From Mycolicibacterium lutetiense (lineage in GTDB: Bacteria; Actinomycetota; Actinomycetes; Mycobacteriales; Mycobacteriaceae), in the NCBI RefSeq assembly GCF_017876775.1, contig NZ_JAGIOP010000002.1, positions 4,278,001 through 4,342,000 on the forward strand: a stretch of DNA of 64,000 nucleotides. The letters run 5' to 3'. The notes below the pieces were generated by a model. The model ran no database searches, was not told the DNA's origin, and saw nothing but the letters and a program-made list of their open reading frames with translations. A program made the translations under genes and the position numbers. Within the stretch, counting starts at the first letter, position 1. Each line of letters starts with the position of its first letter. Shown in pieces: positions 20,075 to 30,375 of this stretch.

Positions 20075-20953
20075 ATGGCGAGCTCACCAGCCGTGCTGGT
20101 CACCCTCGACGGGCGGATCCACGACCCCGACGTCCCGCTGCTGCACGCCGACGACCTGGCCGCGGTGCGCGGCGACGGGGTCTTCGAGACGCTGCTGGTG
20201 CGTGACGGCAGGCCCTGCCTCCTGGAGGCGCACCTGGCCCGGCTGACCCATTCCGCCAAGATGCTGGATCTGCCCGCGCCGGACCTGGACGCCTGGCGAG
20301 CGGCGGCTGCGTTGGGGACCGAGCACTGGGTCGCCGAGAACGACGGCGACGGCGTGCTGCGTCTGGTGTACAGCCGAGGCCGCGAGAGCGGCGGCGCGGC
20401 GACCTCATTCGCCACCATCGGTGCACTGGCCGACCGAGTGGCCGCCGTGCGCCGCGACGGGTTGGCGGCGATCACCCTGGACCGCGGGTTGCCGCTGGAT
20501 GCCGGCGACATGCCGTGGCTCGCAGCGGGTGCCAAGACCTTGTCCTACGCGGTGAACATGGCCGCGCTGCGGCACGCCGAACGTCACGGCGCCGGTGACG
20601 TGATCTTCGTGAGCTCCGACGGTCACCTGCTGGAAGGTCCGCGTTCCACCGTGGTGATCGCGACGGAAGAACGCGACGGCCGGTCAGTGCTGCTCACGCC
20701 GCCGCCGTGGTATCCGATCCTGCGCGGCACCACCCAGCAGGCATTGTTCGAGGTGGCCCGCAACAAAGGCTACGACTGCGACTTCCGCGCGCTCAAGCCT
20801 GCGGATCTGCTTACCGCACAAGGGGTCTGGCTGGTTTCCAGTATCACCCTCGCGGCTCGCGTGCACACCTTGGACGGGCGGCGACTGCCCGATGCGCCGC
20901 TGGCCACCGACATGTCGGATCTGGTGGACGCCGCGATCGTCAGCGATCGCTGA
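20075..20953 (+). CDS. pabC: Aminodeoxychorismate lyase / class IV aminotransferase
   Basis: This 292-residue PLP enzyme of fold type IV shows the start pattern GDGVFETLLVRDGRPCLLEAHLARL, the Schiff-base lysine 154 in AKTLSYAVN, and the phosphate-cup motif LLEGPRSTVVIA. In mycobacteria this gene (Rv0812) is assigned to 4-amino-4-deoxychorismate lyase for p-aminobenzoate synthesis. D-amino-acid or branched-chain transaminases share these motifs, so the substrate is by homology. It is divergent from the YgfZ gene. Confidence 0.88.
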   Translation: MASSPAVLVTLDGRIHDPDVPLLHADDLAAVRGDGVFETLLVRDGRPCLLEAHLARLTHSAKMLDLPAPDLDAWRAAAALGTEHWVAENDGDGVLRLVYSRGRESGGAATSFATIGALADRVAAVRRDGLAAITLDRGLPLDAGDMPWLAAGAKTLSYAVNMAALRHAERHGAGDVIFVSSDGHLLEGPRSTVVIATEERDGRSVLLTPPPWYPILRGTTQQALFEVARNKGYDCDFRALKPADLLTAQGVWLVSSITLAARVHTLDGRRLPDAPLATDMSDLVDAAIVSDR

Positions 20954-21032
20954 GACGGGCATAAATCGCTTGTCGGGGTGAACAGACGGGGGTAGCTTCG
21001 GTTGCACACAGGGAAGGAGGTGGTCCGTCAAA

Positions 21033-21071
21033 TTGAGTGACTTATGGACATGTGAGGTGGCTGCCCGCTAG
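21033..21071 (+). CDS. Twelve-codon micro-ORF with near-perfect Shine-Dalgarno
   Basis: TTG AGT GAC TTA TGG encodes a 12-residue peptide reading (M)SDLWTCEVAAR before TAG. The site AAGGAGGTGGT at 21014-21024 is almost fully complementary to the 16S rRNA tail and sits 8 bases before the TTG. A strong hairpin (21124-21169) follows. No longer ORF uses this ribosome site. I have an unverified impression that a similar short peptide occurs elsewhere in Actinobacteria. It may be a translated small RNA or a leader; its function is unknown. Confidence 0.6.
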   Translation: MSDLWTCEVAAR

Positions 21072-21123
21072 CAGCACCGGGGTATTGCCTGCGCGCGCTG
21101 GCGAATTCCCCGCAGCCACCCGG

Positions 21124-21169
21124 CCCCCGAGCCCTCCGGTCTGTCCCACCAGGAACTACGGCTCGGGGG
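21124..21169 (+). terminator. GC-rich hairpin after micro-ORF
   Basis: Arms CCCCCGAGCC (21124-21133) and GGCTCGGGGG (21160-21169) form a perfect 10-base stem between the micro-ORF and the convergent lipoprotein gene. There is no U-tract. Confidence 0.65.
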
Positions 21170-21223
21170 TCGCCCCATATCTGGGGCAGGGACCGGACAC
21201 GCCGCGGGCCGTGACGGCGAGAA

Positions 21224-21472
21224 CTAACTGGGGCCCGGGGCCAGCGTCGAGCAGGCCTTGCTGGCCTGCTGCCAGGTCTGCTCGTCGACCCCCGCCGGCG
21301 GCCCGGCGACCGGGCCGGGCGCGACGGGTATGCCGTGCTCCGACATGCAGTGCGCGTAGGTGCCGTGCTCGGCGGGCGGCTCGGTGGGAGCCGGTTGCGG
21401 CCCCTCCGACGAACACGCACCGAGAATTGCTGCCGCGGACAGAATGCCTGCCACGAGAATCGGCCGGCGCAT
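21224..21472 (-). CDS. Small lipoprotein, 82 residues
   Basis: The signal peptide [22 protein letters not shown] contains a clear lipobox (ILGAC, Cys20), followed by a Pro-rich linker. A short domain with YAHCMSEHGIPVAPGP then has cysteines at about 42 and 74, a pattern seen in small actinobacterial lipoproteins of unknown role. Its ATG overlaps the stop of the upstream nitrobindin-like gene (TGATG), so it belongs to that operon. Confidence 0.8.
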   Translation of the reverse strand: MRRPILVAGILSAAAILGACSSEGPQPAPTEPPAEHGTYAHCMSEHGIPVAPGPVAGPPAGVDEQTWQQASKACSTLAPGPS

Positions 21473-22143
21473 CAGCCGATGTGCCGAGACAGTCGGGCCG
21501 ACAGATGCGGAACCAGGCCGCCGTCGGCGTCTACCCGTTCCTCCACGTAGCCCAGGTCGCCGCCGTCGACGATGCCGTAGAGCCGTTTGGCGCCGCCCAC
21601 CAGCAGCCCGGACTTACTGCGGGCCAGCGCATCGGTGACCAGCTCCCAGGAGGCATGGGTGAGGGGCTTGCCGTAGAAGAGTTCGACATAGCCGGCCGAG
21701 TGGGCCAGCAGCAGTTCGATGGCCTGTGACTCGTCACGGCCGTTCGGGTCATCGGGATCGGTCACGAATCGCCAGAACCCGGTTTCGCGCAGGCCGGGTG
21801 AGTCGTATTCACCCGACTCGTTCAATCGCCACGACCGGGAGTCCCAGTTCAGGTAGTCGCCACCGTCATGGGACACGATGATCTGCTGACCGAACCGGTA
21901 GTCGCCATGGGTGTCGCGACCTTCGCCTTCACCGCGCCAGACACCGACCAACGGCAGCAGCGCCAGCAGCGCCTCGTTGAGGTCGACGCCATCGCGCAGG
22001 TTCGCCGTATCGGCAGGGATCGGGAGGTCATCGAAGGCCGGAATGTTGAGGGCGGCCGTAGCCTTGGCCCGTTCGGCGGCTGCCGCTACGGCGCGGTCAC
22101 CGGAACCCGGCACTGCGGCCGGGGCGTCGCCGCCGGAGCTCAC
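21472..22143 (-). CDS. Nitrobindin / fatty-acid-binding-like beta-barrel protein (Rv0813c-like)
   Basis: This 223-residue protein has the nitrobindin/THAP4-like motif [24 protein letters not shown] (GxWxGxGxG), [15 protein letters not shown], and the C-terminal strands [19 protein letters not shown]. Nitrobindins hold ferric heme in a 10-stranded barrel. Whether this one keeps the heme-ligating histidine cannot be decided by eye. GTG 22143 overlaps the stop of a small membrane-protein ORF (GTGA), so the longer reading from 22188 is rejected. Confidence 0.85.
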   Translation of the reverse strand: MSSGGDAPAAVPGSGDRAVAAAAERAKATAALNIPAFDDLPIPADTANLRDGVDLNEALLALLPLVGVWRGEGEGRDTHGDYRFGQQIIVSHDGGDYLNWDSRSWRLNESGEYDSPGLRETGFWRFVTDPDDPNGRDESQAIELLLAHSAGYVELFYGKPLTHASWELVTDALARSKSGLLVGGAKRLYGIVDGGDLGYVEERVDADGGLVPHLSARLSRHIG

Positions 22144-22238
22144 GATTCGTCGGTGACGAGCCGGTAGACCGCGTACAACGCGAACCACGTGATCACCACG
22201 ACGGCCGCGACGAGCATCAATTCGAAGAAGAGCACCAC
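22140..22238 (-). CDS. 32-residue single-pass membrane mini-protein
   Basis: Starting at GTG 22238, the frame encodes [19 protein letters not shown] and on to YRLVTDES. This is one hydrophobic helix with a charged C-terminus, and it stops with a GTGA overlap into the nitrobindin-like gene. The overlap and the strongly membrane-like composition argue that it is real. No family is recognised. The frame is open back to 22343, but that upstream part is not protein-like. Confidence 0.55.
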   Translation of the reverse strand: MVLFFELMLVAAVVVITWFALYAVYRLVTDES

Positions 22239-22367
22239 GGGAGAGAGTCTAGTTCCTGGTCGAGGGTGTCGGCGCCCCGGGTCGGGACGCCCAATACCAG
22301 CCGAACGTGAGCTTGTGTGCGAGAAAAGTCGAAAACATCGCACCCAAGCTCACGTTCGCGAAGGAAT

Positions 22368-22670
22368 TTAAGCAACCTTGACGTCGACCTCGTGGATGCC
22401 GGCGCCGGACGGGGCCACGCTGGCGTCGCCGTTGCCCGCGGGGGACAGGGCGCGCAGCGTCCAGGTGCCCGGGGCGGCGAAGAACCGGAAGTCGCCGGTC
22501 GCCGAGGCCACAACCTCAGCGGTGAACTCGTCGCTGGAGTCCAGCAGGCGCACGAAGGCACCGCCGACTGCCTGGCCGGAGCCGTCCACCACGCGACCGG
22601 TGATGACGGTTTCCTTCTCCAGGTCGACGCCGGCCGGCAACGTCAGTCCTTGCTTCGGTGCAGAGCACAT
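22368..22670 (-). CDS. sseC2: DUF1416 protein SseC-like
   Basis: This 100-residue protein begins MCSAPKQGLTLPAGVDLEKE and folds as an immunoglobulin-like/CNA-B beta sandwich by pattern (ITGRVVDGSGQAVGGAFVRLLDSSDEF, FRFFAAPGTWTLRAL). It matches SseC of M. tuberculosis, always encoded just downstream of a thiosulfate sulfurtransferase. It starts 2 bases after the cysA2 stop, and a Cys2 at the N-terminus is conserved. The role in sulfur metabolism is inferred from this linkage. Confidence 0.9.
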   Translation of the reverse strand: MCSAPKQGLTLPAGVDLEKETVITGRVVDGSGQAVGGAFVRLLDSSDEFTAEVVASATGDFRFFAAPGTWTLRALSPAGNGDASVAPSGAGIHEVDVKVA

Positions 22671-22671
22671 A

Positions 22672-23508
22672 TCAACTTCCCAACTCGATCGGGGCGCCCA
22701 CCAGGGAGCCGTATTCCGTCCAACTGCCGTCGTAGTTCTTGACGTTCTGGTGTCCCAGCAGCTCCTGCAGCACGAACCAGGTGTGCGAGGAACGCTCACC
22801 GATCCGGCAGTAGGCGATGGTCTCCTTTTCGCCGTCGAGGCCCGCCGCCGCGTACAGCGTGGCCAGGTCCTCGTCGGACTTGAAGGTGCCGTCCTCGTTG
22901 GCTGCCTTGCTCCACGGAACGTTGATGGCGCCGGGGATATGCCCGGGCCGCTGGCTCTGCTCCTGCGGCAGGTGCGCCGGGGCCAGGATCTTGCCGGAGA
23001 ACTCGTCAGGCGAACGCACGTCGACCAGGTTCTTCGCACCGATCGCGGCGATGACCTCGTCGCGGTAGGCCCGGATGTTGTTGTCCAGGGGCTGGGAGAC
23101 GTACGACGTCGACGGACGGCTCACGGCGTCTTTCACCAGCGGACGGCCGTCGAGCTGCCAGCGCTTGCGGCCGCCGTCGAGCAGCTTGACGGCGGCGTGG
23201 CCGTACAGCTTGAAGTACCAGTAGGCGTAGGCCGCGAACCAGTTGTTGTTGCCGCCGTACAGGACCACGGTGTCGTCGTTGCTGATGCCCTTGTCGCTCA
23301 ACAGCTTCGAGAACTGCTGTTGGTCGACGAAGTCACGCTTGACCGGATCCTGCAGATCATCGCGCCAGTCGAGTTTGACGGCGCCGGGGATATGGCCCTC
23401 GTCGTCGTAGGCGCTGGTGTTCTCGTCGACCTCGACGAACACCACGCCGGCGGTGTCAAGGTTGTTCCCGGCCCATTCGGTCGAGACCAGGACGTCGGAA
23501 CGTGCCAT
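22672..23508 (-). CDS. cysA2: Thiosulfate sulfurtransferase (rhodanese) CysA2/SseA-like
   Basis: This two-domain rhodanese of 278 residues transfers sulfane sulfur. The inactive first domain covers 1-130. The catalytic second domain contains Cys234 in AYCRIGERSSHTW, the six-residue active-site loop of thiosulfate-type rhodaneses. It sits between a DUF4395 protein and sseC2 on one operon under the polycysteine leader ORF, so its expression probably responds to cysteine supply. Confidence 0.94.
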   Translation of the reverse strand: MARSDVLVSTEWAGNNLDTAGVVFVEVDENTSAYDDEGHIPGAVKLDWRDDLQDPVKRDFVDQQQFSKLLSDKGISNDDTVVLYGGNNNWFAAYAYWYFKLYGHAAVKLLDGGRKRWQLDGRPLVKDAVSRPSTSYVSQPLDNNIRAYRDEVIAAIGAKNLVDVRSPDEFSGKILAPAHLPQEQSQRPGHIPGAINVPWSKAANEDGTFKSDEDLATLYAAAGLDGEKETIAYCRIGERSSHTWFVLQELLGHQNVKNYDGSWTEYGSLVGAPIELGS

Positions 23509-23555
23509 GTACGGATTCCTTTCGGTTGCTTGCTATTCGAGATGTCGGATGGTGG

Positions 23556-24038
23556 TCAAGCTGGGTCGGGGGTGTGGCGCAGCCGGGCCGCCAGCGGGTA
23601 GATCTGGCAACCCAGGCAGATGCCGAAGGCGGCGTTGAGGAACGCTGCCACCAACGCGAATCCGGTGGCGGTCAGTCCGAGGGCCGTGACGCCGAAGCCG
23701 AACCCCGCGGCGCCGACGACGGCGAACACGAAGCCGACCAATTGGGCGAACTTCAGCGGCGGCACCGGCTCGCGCTCGGTGACCGGTGCCAGGCGCGGCG
23801 CGATGAACGTGGCGAACAGACGGCCGTAGGGATGCCTGCGGGGGCCGCCGACCGCACCGATGGCGAATACCGCCGCCTGAACGCCCAGCAGCACCGCAGC
23901 CGCGGGAGCATTCGCGCCGGCGACCAGCAGCGTGGCGATCAGTACCGCGGTGGTGACCCAGGCCGCAAACCGCGGACCTCGCACGTCGACCTGAGCGGGC
24001 CGACCATCAGCGATGAGCTGGGTTGATGTCGATGCCAT
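23556..24038 (-). CDS. DUF4395 membrane protein
   Basis: This 160-residue protein has four likely membrane helices and carries FGICLGCQIYPLAARL near its C-terminus, where the two cysteines (CLGC) are the family hallmark. DUF4395 genes commonly sit beside rhodanese and thioredoxin genes, as here. It is the first full gene downstream of the polycysteine leader. A role in moving or sensing sulfur across the membrane is plausible, but inference. Confidence 0.85.
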   Translation of the reverse strand: MASTSTQLIADGRPAQVDVRGPRFAAWVTTAVLIATLLVAGANAPAAAVLLGVQAAVFAIGAVGGPRRHPYGRLFATFIAPRLAPVTEREPVPPLKFAQLVGFVFAVVGAAGFGFGVTALGLTATGFALVAAFLNAAFGICLGCQIYPLAARLRHTPDPA

Positions 24039-24128
24039 GCGAACAAACTCCTGTTGTTGTCAATGGTCTGATGGTGTGCAGGCCCAGGCACGACACCTGA
24101 GCGGGCGCGCAGATGCGCGCGACTGCTC

Positions 24129-24218
24129 TCAACAGGAACAACAACAGCAGCAACCGGCCACGCGGCACAGATCAACTGTGCGGCGCTTGGTGAGCACAAG
24201 CTCAAGGCGGGCTGACAC
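24129..24218 (-). CDS. Leaderless polycysteine leader peptide (cysteine-responsive attenuator)
   Basis: GTG 24218 opens a 29-codon frame reading (V)SARLELVLTKRRTVDLCRVAG and then five consecutive cysteine codons, Ser, Cys, stop. A TAGGCT -10 box lies at 24226-24231, 7 bases before the GTG, so transcription should begin at the GTG itself (leaderless). The frame precedes DUF4395-cysA2-sseC2 by about 90 bases. Polycysteine leaderless ORFs ahead of this same operon are established in mycobacteria as cysteine-responsive attenuators: ribosomes stall at the Cys run when cysteine is low and expose the downstream ribosome site. Confidence 0.88.
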   Translation of the reverse strand: MSARLELVLTKRRTVDLCRVAGCCCCCSC

Positions 24219-24225
24219 GACCGAC

Positions 24226-24231
24226 AGCCTA
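24226..24231 (-). promoter_or_regulatory. -10 element of the polycysteine leader transcript
   Basis: TAGGCT on the minus strand ends 7 bases before GTG 24218, the spacing of a mycobacterial leaderless promoter. Confidence 0.75.
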
Positions 24232-24247
24232 CCCAATAACCACCGGG

Positions 24248-24670
24248 TCAGGCCAACAACGGTTCCAGCGTCGATCGCAGGTCAGCGGCCTTGGGGACCC
24301 CGCTGGTGCGGTATCGGGGCCGCCCGTCGCGGTCGAAGATGATGGTGGTGGGCAACGACAGCACCGAAAGTCGCCTGGCGGCTTCGGGATTGGTATCCAT
24401 GTCGATTTCGACGTGCGCGACTTCGGGCAGCTCGGCGCAGACCTGGTCGACGACTCGTCGCACCCCCGCGCAGGGTCCGCACCATTCGGCCGAGAAGTGC
24501 AGCACGGTCGGACCGGTGTGTGACAAGCCCAGACCGCTGGTGTCGATGTCGGCGGCTTCCTCGCCCGCCCTGATCAGGCCGGCGCGCAGGGTGATCAGAC
24601 GACCTACCACGTAGGCCACCCCGAGCGCCGCGATCAGCACCACGATCGCCAGCACCATCGATGAACTCAT
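24248..24670 (-). CDS. thiX: Thioredoxin-like protein ThiX
   Basis: This 140-residue protein has an N-terminal membrane anchor (VLAIVVLIAALGVAYVVG) and a thioredoxin domain with the redox motif WCGPC (Cys64/Cys67) and the cis-proline loop LSLPTTI. It corresponds to Rv0816c. It overlaps lmeA by 4 bases, and its 3' end abuts the promoter of the polycysteine leader. With the rhodanese operon it forms a sulfur/redox neighbourhood. Confidence 0.9.
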   Translation of the reverse strand: MSSSMVLAIVVLIAALGVAYVVGRLITLRAGLIRAGEEAADIDTSGLGLSHTGPTVLHFSAEWCGPCAGVRRVVDQVCAELPEVAHVEIDMDTNPEAARRLSVLSLPTTIIFDRDGRPRYRTSGVPKAADLRSTLEPLLA

Positions 24671-25482
24671 GGTTGTCGGAACCCGGCAAGGTCGATCGTT
24701 ACTCCCGAGGCGATGCCCTCGATGATCACGTCGGAGCCGCGGGCGCCCGCGGTGGTCGGGGCGATCCCGAACGGCAGCTTCTGCCCGGTGATCGTGTGGC
24801 TGAACTCGGACAGCACAGCTGCGGTCTTGTCCTCGGGCACCGGTTCGCCGGCGGTACCCGGGCCGGTCAGGATCCCGGTCGCGGTCAGCACCAGGGCGGT
24901 GTCGTCGCCGTCGGCGAAGGACAGATCGACCGCGACACTGACCCGTTTGTCGAGCCCGGAGGCCTTGGGGGTTCCGGTGAACACCAGCCCCTGACTCCCG
25001 GAGATGCCGGACTCTGTGGTGCCGCCGGTGGCGTCGTTGGATTCCCGCTCTGGCGCCTCCACCAGCAGGTCACCGATGCCCATGACCCTGCCCACATGGG
25101 TGGAGTCGATGATGATGCGGCTCTCGGCCTTCTCGACCGGCAGCTTCGCGTCCGGTGCGATCAGCCACGACGAGTCGGCGAGGTCGATGCCGTGCAGCGT
25201 GGCCTCCAGCGAGGCCCTGCCGACCACCGGGTGATCGACGCCGGTGGCCCGGATCTCGATCTCCTTGTAGTGGTGATTGCGAACCTGGGTGAGGAACGGG
25301 AAACCCAGGATCGCCACCCACGGATCCCAGTTGAGGGCGGCCGCGCTGCGTACGCTGCGGGCCAGTCGGTACTCGGCGTAGATCGCCGAACCGAAATCCG
25401 TGCCGACGACTCCGACGACAAGCGCGATCACGGTCGCGGTGAGCCCGATCAGCAGTTTGCGCACCGCCACATTGTCGCCCAC
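24667..25482 (-). CDS. lmeA: LmeA-like DUF2993 lipoglycan elongation protein
   Basis: This 271-residue exported protein has a signal anchor at about 9-29 and a DUF2993 domain. It aligns with mycobacterial LmeA (Rv0817c, MSMEG_5785), which supports elongation of the lipomannan mannan chain in the periplasm. Recognisable parts are DFGSAIYAEYRLARSVRSAA, VHGIDLADSSW-like strands and the final ASGVTIDLAGF. It overlaps thiX (ATGA) and is divergent from glnR. Confidence 0.85.
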   Translation of the reverse strand: MGDNVAVRKLLIGLTATVIALVVGVVGTDFGSAIYAEYRLARSVRSAAALNWDPWVAILGFPFLTQVRNHHYKEIEIRATGVDHPVVGRASLEATLHGIDLADSSWLIAPDAKLPVEKAESRIIIDSTHVGRVMGIGDLLVEAPERESNDATGGTTESGISGSQGLVFTGTPKASGLDKRVSVAVDLSFADGDDTALVLTATGILTGPGTAGEPVPEDKTAAVLSEFSHTITGQKLPFGIAPTTAGARGSDVIIEGIASGVTIDLAGFRQP

Positions 25483-25643
25483 GGCCGTCGGATAGAAGCG
25501 CTCGGCGCGGCTGATCAGCAGGTGAGGCGTTATCGTTAGATCACAAATGCCGGTAACGGCTACATGTCAGTCACGAATCGACCGTGTGGACATCGGGGTC
25601 CGGGCGATCGTGGGAAGTGATTGCCGGCGCGCCGGAGGACCCG

Positions 25644-27316
<1,673 letters not shown>

Positions 27317-27344
27317 CCCGTTTAGCTGTGAACACGCTGAACCT

Positions 27345-27362
27345 GTTCACTGCTGATTCACC
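27345..27362 (+). promoter_or_regulatory. Putative PHO box / RegX3 site upstream of native pstS
   Basis: Two 7-base direct repeats, GTTCACT and ATTCACC, are separated by 4 bases (11-base period), the layout of actinobacterial PHO boxes. The site lies about 75 bases before the pstS start, so phosphate-starvation control is expected. Confidence 0.6.
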
Positions 27363-27437
27363 TAGTGTCCGCGAGCCGTCCACTGCGGCCGCATACGTTG
27401 CCGGGGAGTGAGAAACCCTCAACCGGAAGTGAGACAC

Positions 27438-28577
27438 GTGAAGCTCATCAGCATCGGCACGGGCGCCGGAAAGTCTTTCGGCATCGCCTTGTCGTCGACG
27501 GCCATCGTCGCGCTCGCGCTGACTGCGTGCGGTAGCGACAACAACGCTTCCAGCGCCGGCTCGTCGGCCGCGGGCAGCACCTCGGCCGCGTCGGCTGAGT
27601 GCAGCGGCAAGGCCGCTCTGACGGGCGAGGGCTCGACGGCACAGCAGAATGCCATTGCGGAGTTCAACAAGGTGTGGGGCCAGGTGTGCGCCGGCAAGAA
27701 CCTGTCCTACAACCCGACCGGATCGGGCGCGGGCGTGGATCAGTTCATCGCCAAGCAGGTCGACTTCGCCGGCTCCGACTCGGCGCTCAAGGATGACCAG
27801 GTCGCCAAGGCAGCCGAGCGTTGCGGTGGCAACGAGGCCTGGAACCTGCCGCTGGTGTTCGGCCCGGTCGCGCTGGCCTACAACGTCGAGGGCGTCGACA
27901 AGCTCGTGGTCAGCCCCGAGGTGCTCGCCAAGATCTTCCAGGGCCAGATCACCAAGTGGAACGATCCGGCGGTCGCCGCGCTCAACGCCGGCGCCACCCT
28001 GCCGGACCTGGACATCAAGCCGATCTACCGGTCGGATTCCTCGGGCACCACCGACAACTTCCAGAAGTACCTGGCCGCAGCCGCGCCGCAGACCTGGACC
28101 AAGGGTGCGGGCAAGGAGTTCCAGGGCGGAGCAGGCGAGGGCGCGCAGAAGTCCTCCGGCGTCGTGCAGGCCGTTCAGGCCACCCCAGGCTCGATCGGCT
28201 ACGTCGAGAAGAGCCCGGCCGCCGCAGCCGGCCTGCCCTACGCCCAGATCGACAGTGGCGCCGGCGCGGTTCCGCTGGACGACCAGTCGACCACCAAGGC
28301 CGTCGGCGCCGCCACGTTCAAGGGCGAGGGCAAAGACCTCGTGCTGGACCTGAACGCGCTGTACGCATCGAAGGAGGCCGGGGTCTACCCGCTGGTGCTG
28401 GCCACCTACGAGATCGTTTGCTCCAAGGGCTACGACGCCGACACCACGTCGGCCGTCAAATCCTTCCTGACTGTGGCCGCCAACGAGGGCCAGGCCAGCC
28501 TGTCCCAGGCCGGATATATCGCACTCCCCGACGAGTTCAAGCAGCGCCTGCTGACCTCGGTCGAGGCCATCGCGTAA
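27438..28577 (+). CDS. pstS: Phosphate-binding lipoprotein PstS (native)
   Basis: This 379-residue periplasmic-type phosphate-binding lipoprotein has a signal peptide ending in ALTACG with the lipidated cysteine. The phosphate-binding loops are GEGSTAQQNA, PTGSGAGVDQF, FAGSDSAL and [17 protein letters not shown] 27438 has a better position than TTG 27408. It heads the native pstS-pstC-pstA operon after mshD, as in M. smegmatis. It is more divergent from the two island PstS proteins than they are from each other at the C-terminus. Confidence 0.93.
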   Translation: MKLISIGTGAGKSFGIALSSTAIVALALTACGSDNNASSAGSSAAGSTSAASAECSGKAALTGEGSTAQQNAIAEFNKVWGQVCAGKNLSYNPTGSGAGVDQFIAKQVDFAGSDSALKDDQVAKAAERCGGNEAWNLPLVFGPVALAYNVEGVDKLVVSPEVLAKIFQGQITKWNDPAVAALNAGATLPDLDIKPIYRSDSSGTTDNFQKYLAAAAPQTWTKGAGKEFQGGAGEGAQKSSGVVQAVQATPGSIGYVEKSPAAAAGLPYAQIDSGAGAVPLDDQSTTKAVGAATFKGEGKDLVLDLNALYASKEAGVYPLVLATYEIVCSKGYDADTTSAVKSFLTVAANEGQASLSQAGYIALPDEFKQRLLTSVEAIA

Positions 28578-28631
28578 TAGCCGGACTGGCTTTGAAGGAC
28601 GGATCTGGGTGAGGATGGATTTACCGACCGC

Positions 28632-29687
28632 ATGACGACCAGGGGCCCCGACGGGACAACAGTGACAACGCCGAATCCAGCTGATTCGGGGTCAGGGGAG
28701 ACGCTCGCGTCCCCTCACCCCGAGCCGGTACCTATCTCGACCAATCCGTCCAAGGGAGCCAAGGTTCGCCTCGGTGACCGAATTTTCCGTGGGCTCGCCG
28801 AAGGTTCGGGCATCCTGATCGTCGCGCTGATCGCGGCGATCGGGGTGTTCCTGCTCTGGCGCGCGATTCCGGCGCTGACCCGTAACGAGGAGAACTTCTT
28901 CCTCTACGGCGGCAACTGGATCACCACCGACACCTCGGCGATGCACTTCGGCATCCTCGATCTGTTGCAGGTGACGGTGTTCGTCTCGGTGTTCGCTCTG
29001 GTGCTGGCGATGCCGGTGGCCCTGGGCATCGCGATCTACCTCACCCAGTACTCGTCGCGGCGACTGGCGGGCCCGCTGTCCTATCTGGTGGACCTGCTGG
29101 CCGCGGTGCCGTCGATCGTCTACGGCGTCTGGGGCCTGTACGTACTGGCGCCGGCGATCAAACCCTTTGCGGTGTGGCTCAATACGAACTTGAGCTGGCT
29201 GTTTCTGTTCAGTACCGGTAATGCCTCGGTGGCCGGTGGCGGCACCATCTTCACCGCAGGCATCGTGTTGGCGGTGATGATCCTGCCGATCATCACCGCG
29301 GTGACCCGCGAGGTGTTCGCCCAGACGCCCCGTGGTCAGATCGAGGCTGCGCTCGCGCTCGGCGCCACCCGCTGGGAAGTGGTGCGCACGACGGTGCTGC
29401 CCTTCGGGTTGTCCGGCTACGTCAGTGGCGCGATGCTCGGCCTGGGCCGCGCGCTCGGCGAGACCATCGCGCTGCTGATCATCCTGCGCGGCACCCAGAC
29501 CGCATTCAGTTGGTCGCTGTTCGACGGCGGCTACACCTTCGCCAGCAAGATCGCCGCCACCGCCAGCGAATTCAATGACCAGTACAAGGCGGGCGCCTAC
29601 ATTGCCGCCGGTCTGGTGCTGTTCATCCTCACCTTCGTCGTGAACTCGCTGGCTCGCGCCGCGGTGGCAGGAAAGGGGCGCTCATGA
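28632..29687 (+). CDS. pstC: Phosphate ABC transporter permease PstC (native)
   Basis: This 351-residue permease has a soluble N-terminal tail of about 50 residues, then six membrane helices. The transmembrane core has [17 protein letters not shown], and the EAA coupling loop is [23 protein letters not shown], which contacts PstB. It pairs with PstA in the membrane. The stop overlaps pstA (ATGA). The gene is intact, but its partner pstA is truncated downstream, so the native importer should be non-functional unless PstC works with the island PstA. Confidence 0.93.
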   Translation: MTTRGPDGTTVTTPNPADSGSGETLASPHPEPVPISTNPSKGAKVRLGDRIFRGLAEGSGILIVALIAAIGVFLLWRAIPALTRNEENFFLYGGNWITTDTSAMHFGILDLLQVTVFVSVFALVLAMPVALGIAIYLTQYSSRRLAGPLSYLVDLLAAVPSIVYGVWGLYVLAPAIKPFAVWLNTNLSWLFLFSTGNASVAGGGTIFTAGIVLAVMILPIITAVTREVFAQTPRGQIEAALALGATRWEVVRTTVLPFGLSGYVSGAMLGLGRALGETIALLIILRGTQTAFSWSLFDGGYTFASKIAATASEFNDQYKAGAYIAAGLVLFILTFVVNSLARAAVAGKGRS

Positions 29688-30322
29688 CGTCCACCCTCGA
29701 ACGGCCGGTCAAGGCGCCTGCGTTCCAGGGCGTGAGTCTGCGCCGCAAGCTGACCAACCACCTCGCCACGGTTCTGGTGACCCTGTCATTGCTGGTCGCC
29801 CTGATACCACTGGCCTGGGTGCTGTATTCGGTGATCGTCCGAGGCTGGGCCGCATTGAGCTCAGCCACGTGGTTCACGAATTCCCAGGCCGGGATGACGA
29901 CGTTCCTCGCTGGTGGCGGCGCCTACCACGCGATCGTCGGCACCGTGCTGCAAGGCCTCGTGTGCTCCCTGATCTCCATTCCGATCGGTGTGATGGTGGG
30001 CGTCTACCTGGTCGAGTACGGCGGTGGTACCCGACTGGGCAAGGTAACCACGTTCATGGTGGACATCCTGACCGGTGTGCCTTCGATCGTCGCCGCGTTG
30101 TTCATCTATGCGTTGTGGGTGGCAACGCTCGGGTTCGGCCGGTCCGGGTTCGCGGTGTCACTGTCGTTGGTGCTGTTGATGATCCCGGTGATCGTGCGGG
30201 CCACCGAGGAGATGCTGCGCATCGTTCCGATGGATCTGCGCGAAGCGAGTTATGCGCTGGGCGTGCCGAAATGGAAGACCATCATCCGGATCGTGATCCC
30301 CACGGCGCGCGGCATTCTATAG
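29684..30322 (+). pseudogene. pstA: pstA (native), truncated by element insertion
   Basis: The first 209 or so codons are a normal PstA permease, with four membrane helices and the start of the EAA loop (REASYALGVPKWKTIIRIVIPTARG). The frame then meets foreign sequence encoding only IL before a TAG. A full PstA, as in the island copy at 59737, has 299 residues and continues with helices five and six. The loss begins in the coupling loop, so the product cannot engage the ATPase properly. The missing 3' part is not found elsewhere in the window. Confidence 0.93.
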
Positions 30323-30375
30323 CCGACTGAACTGTTGTGATTGACTGATCGGGTCCATTGAGAATGGAGCCGATC

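Noticed and set aside
29684..30322. pstA truncation as a sequencing error
   Set aside because: The sequence after the break is not pstA in any frame and leads directly into a recombinase operon, so insertion explains it better than a base error.
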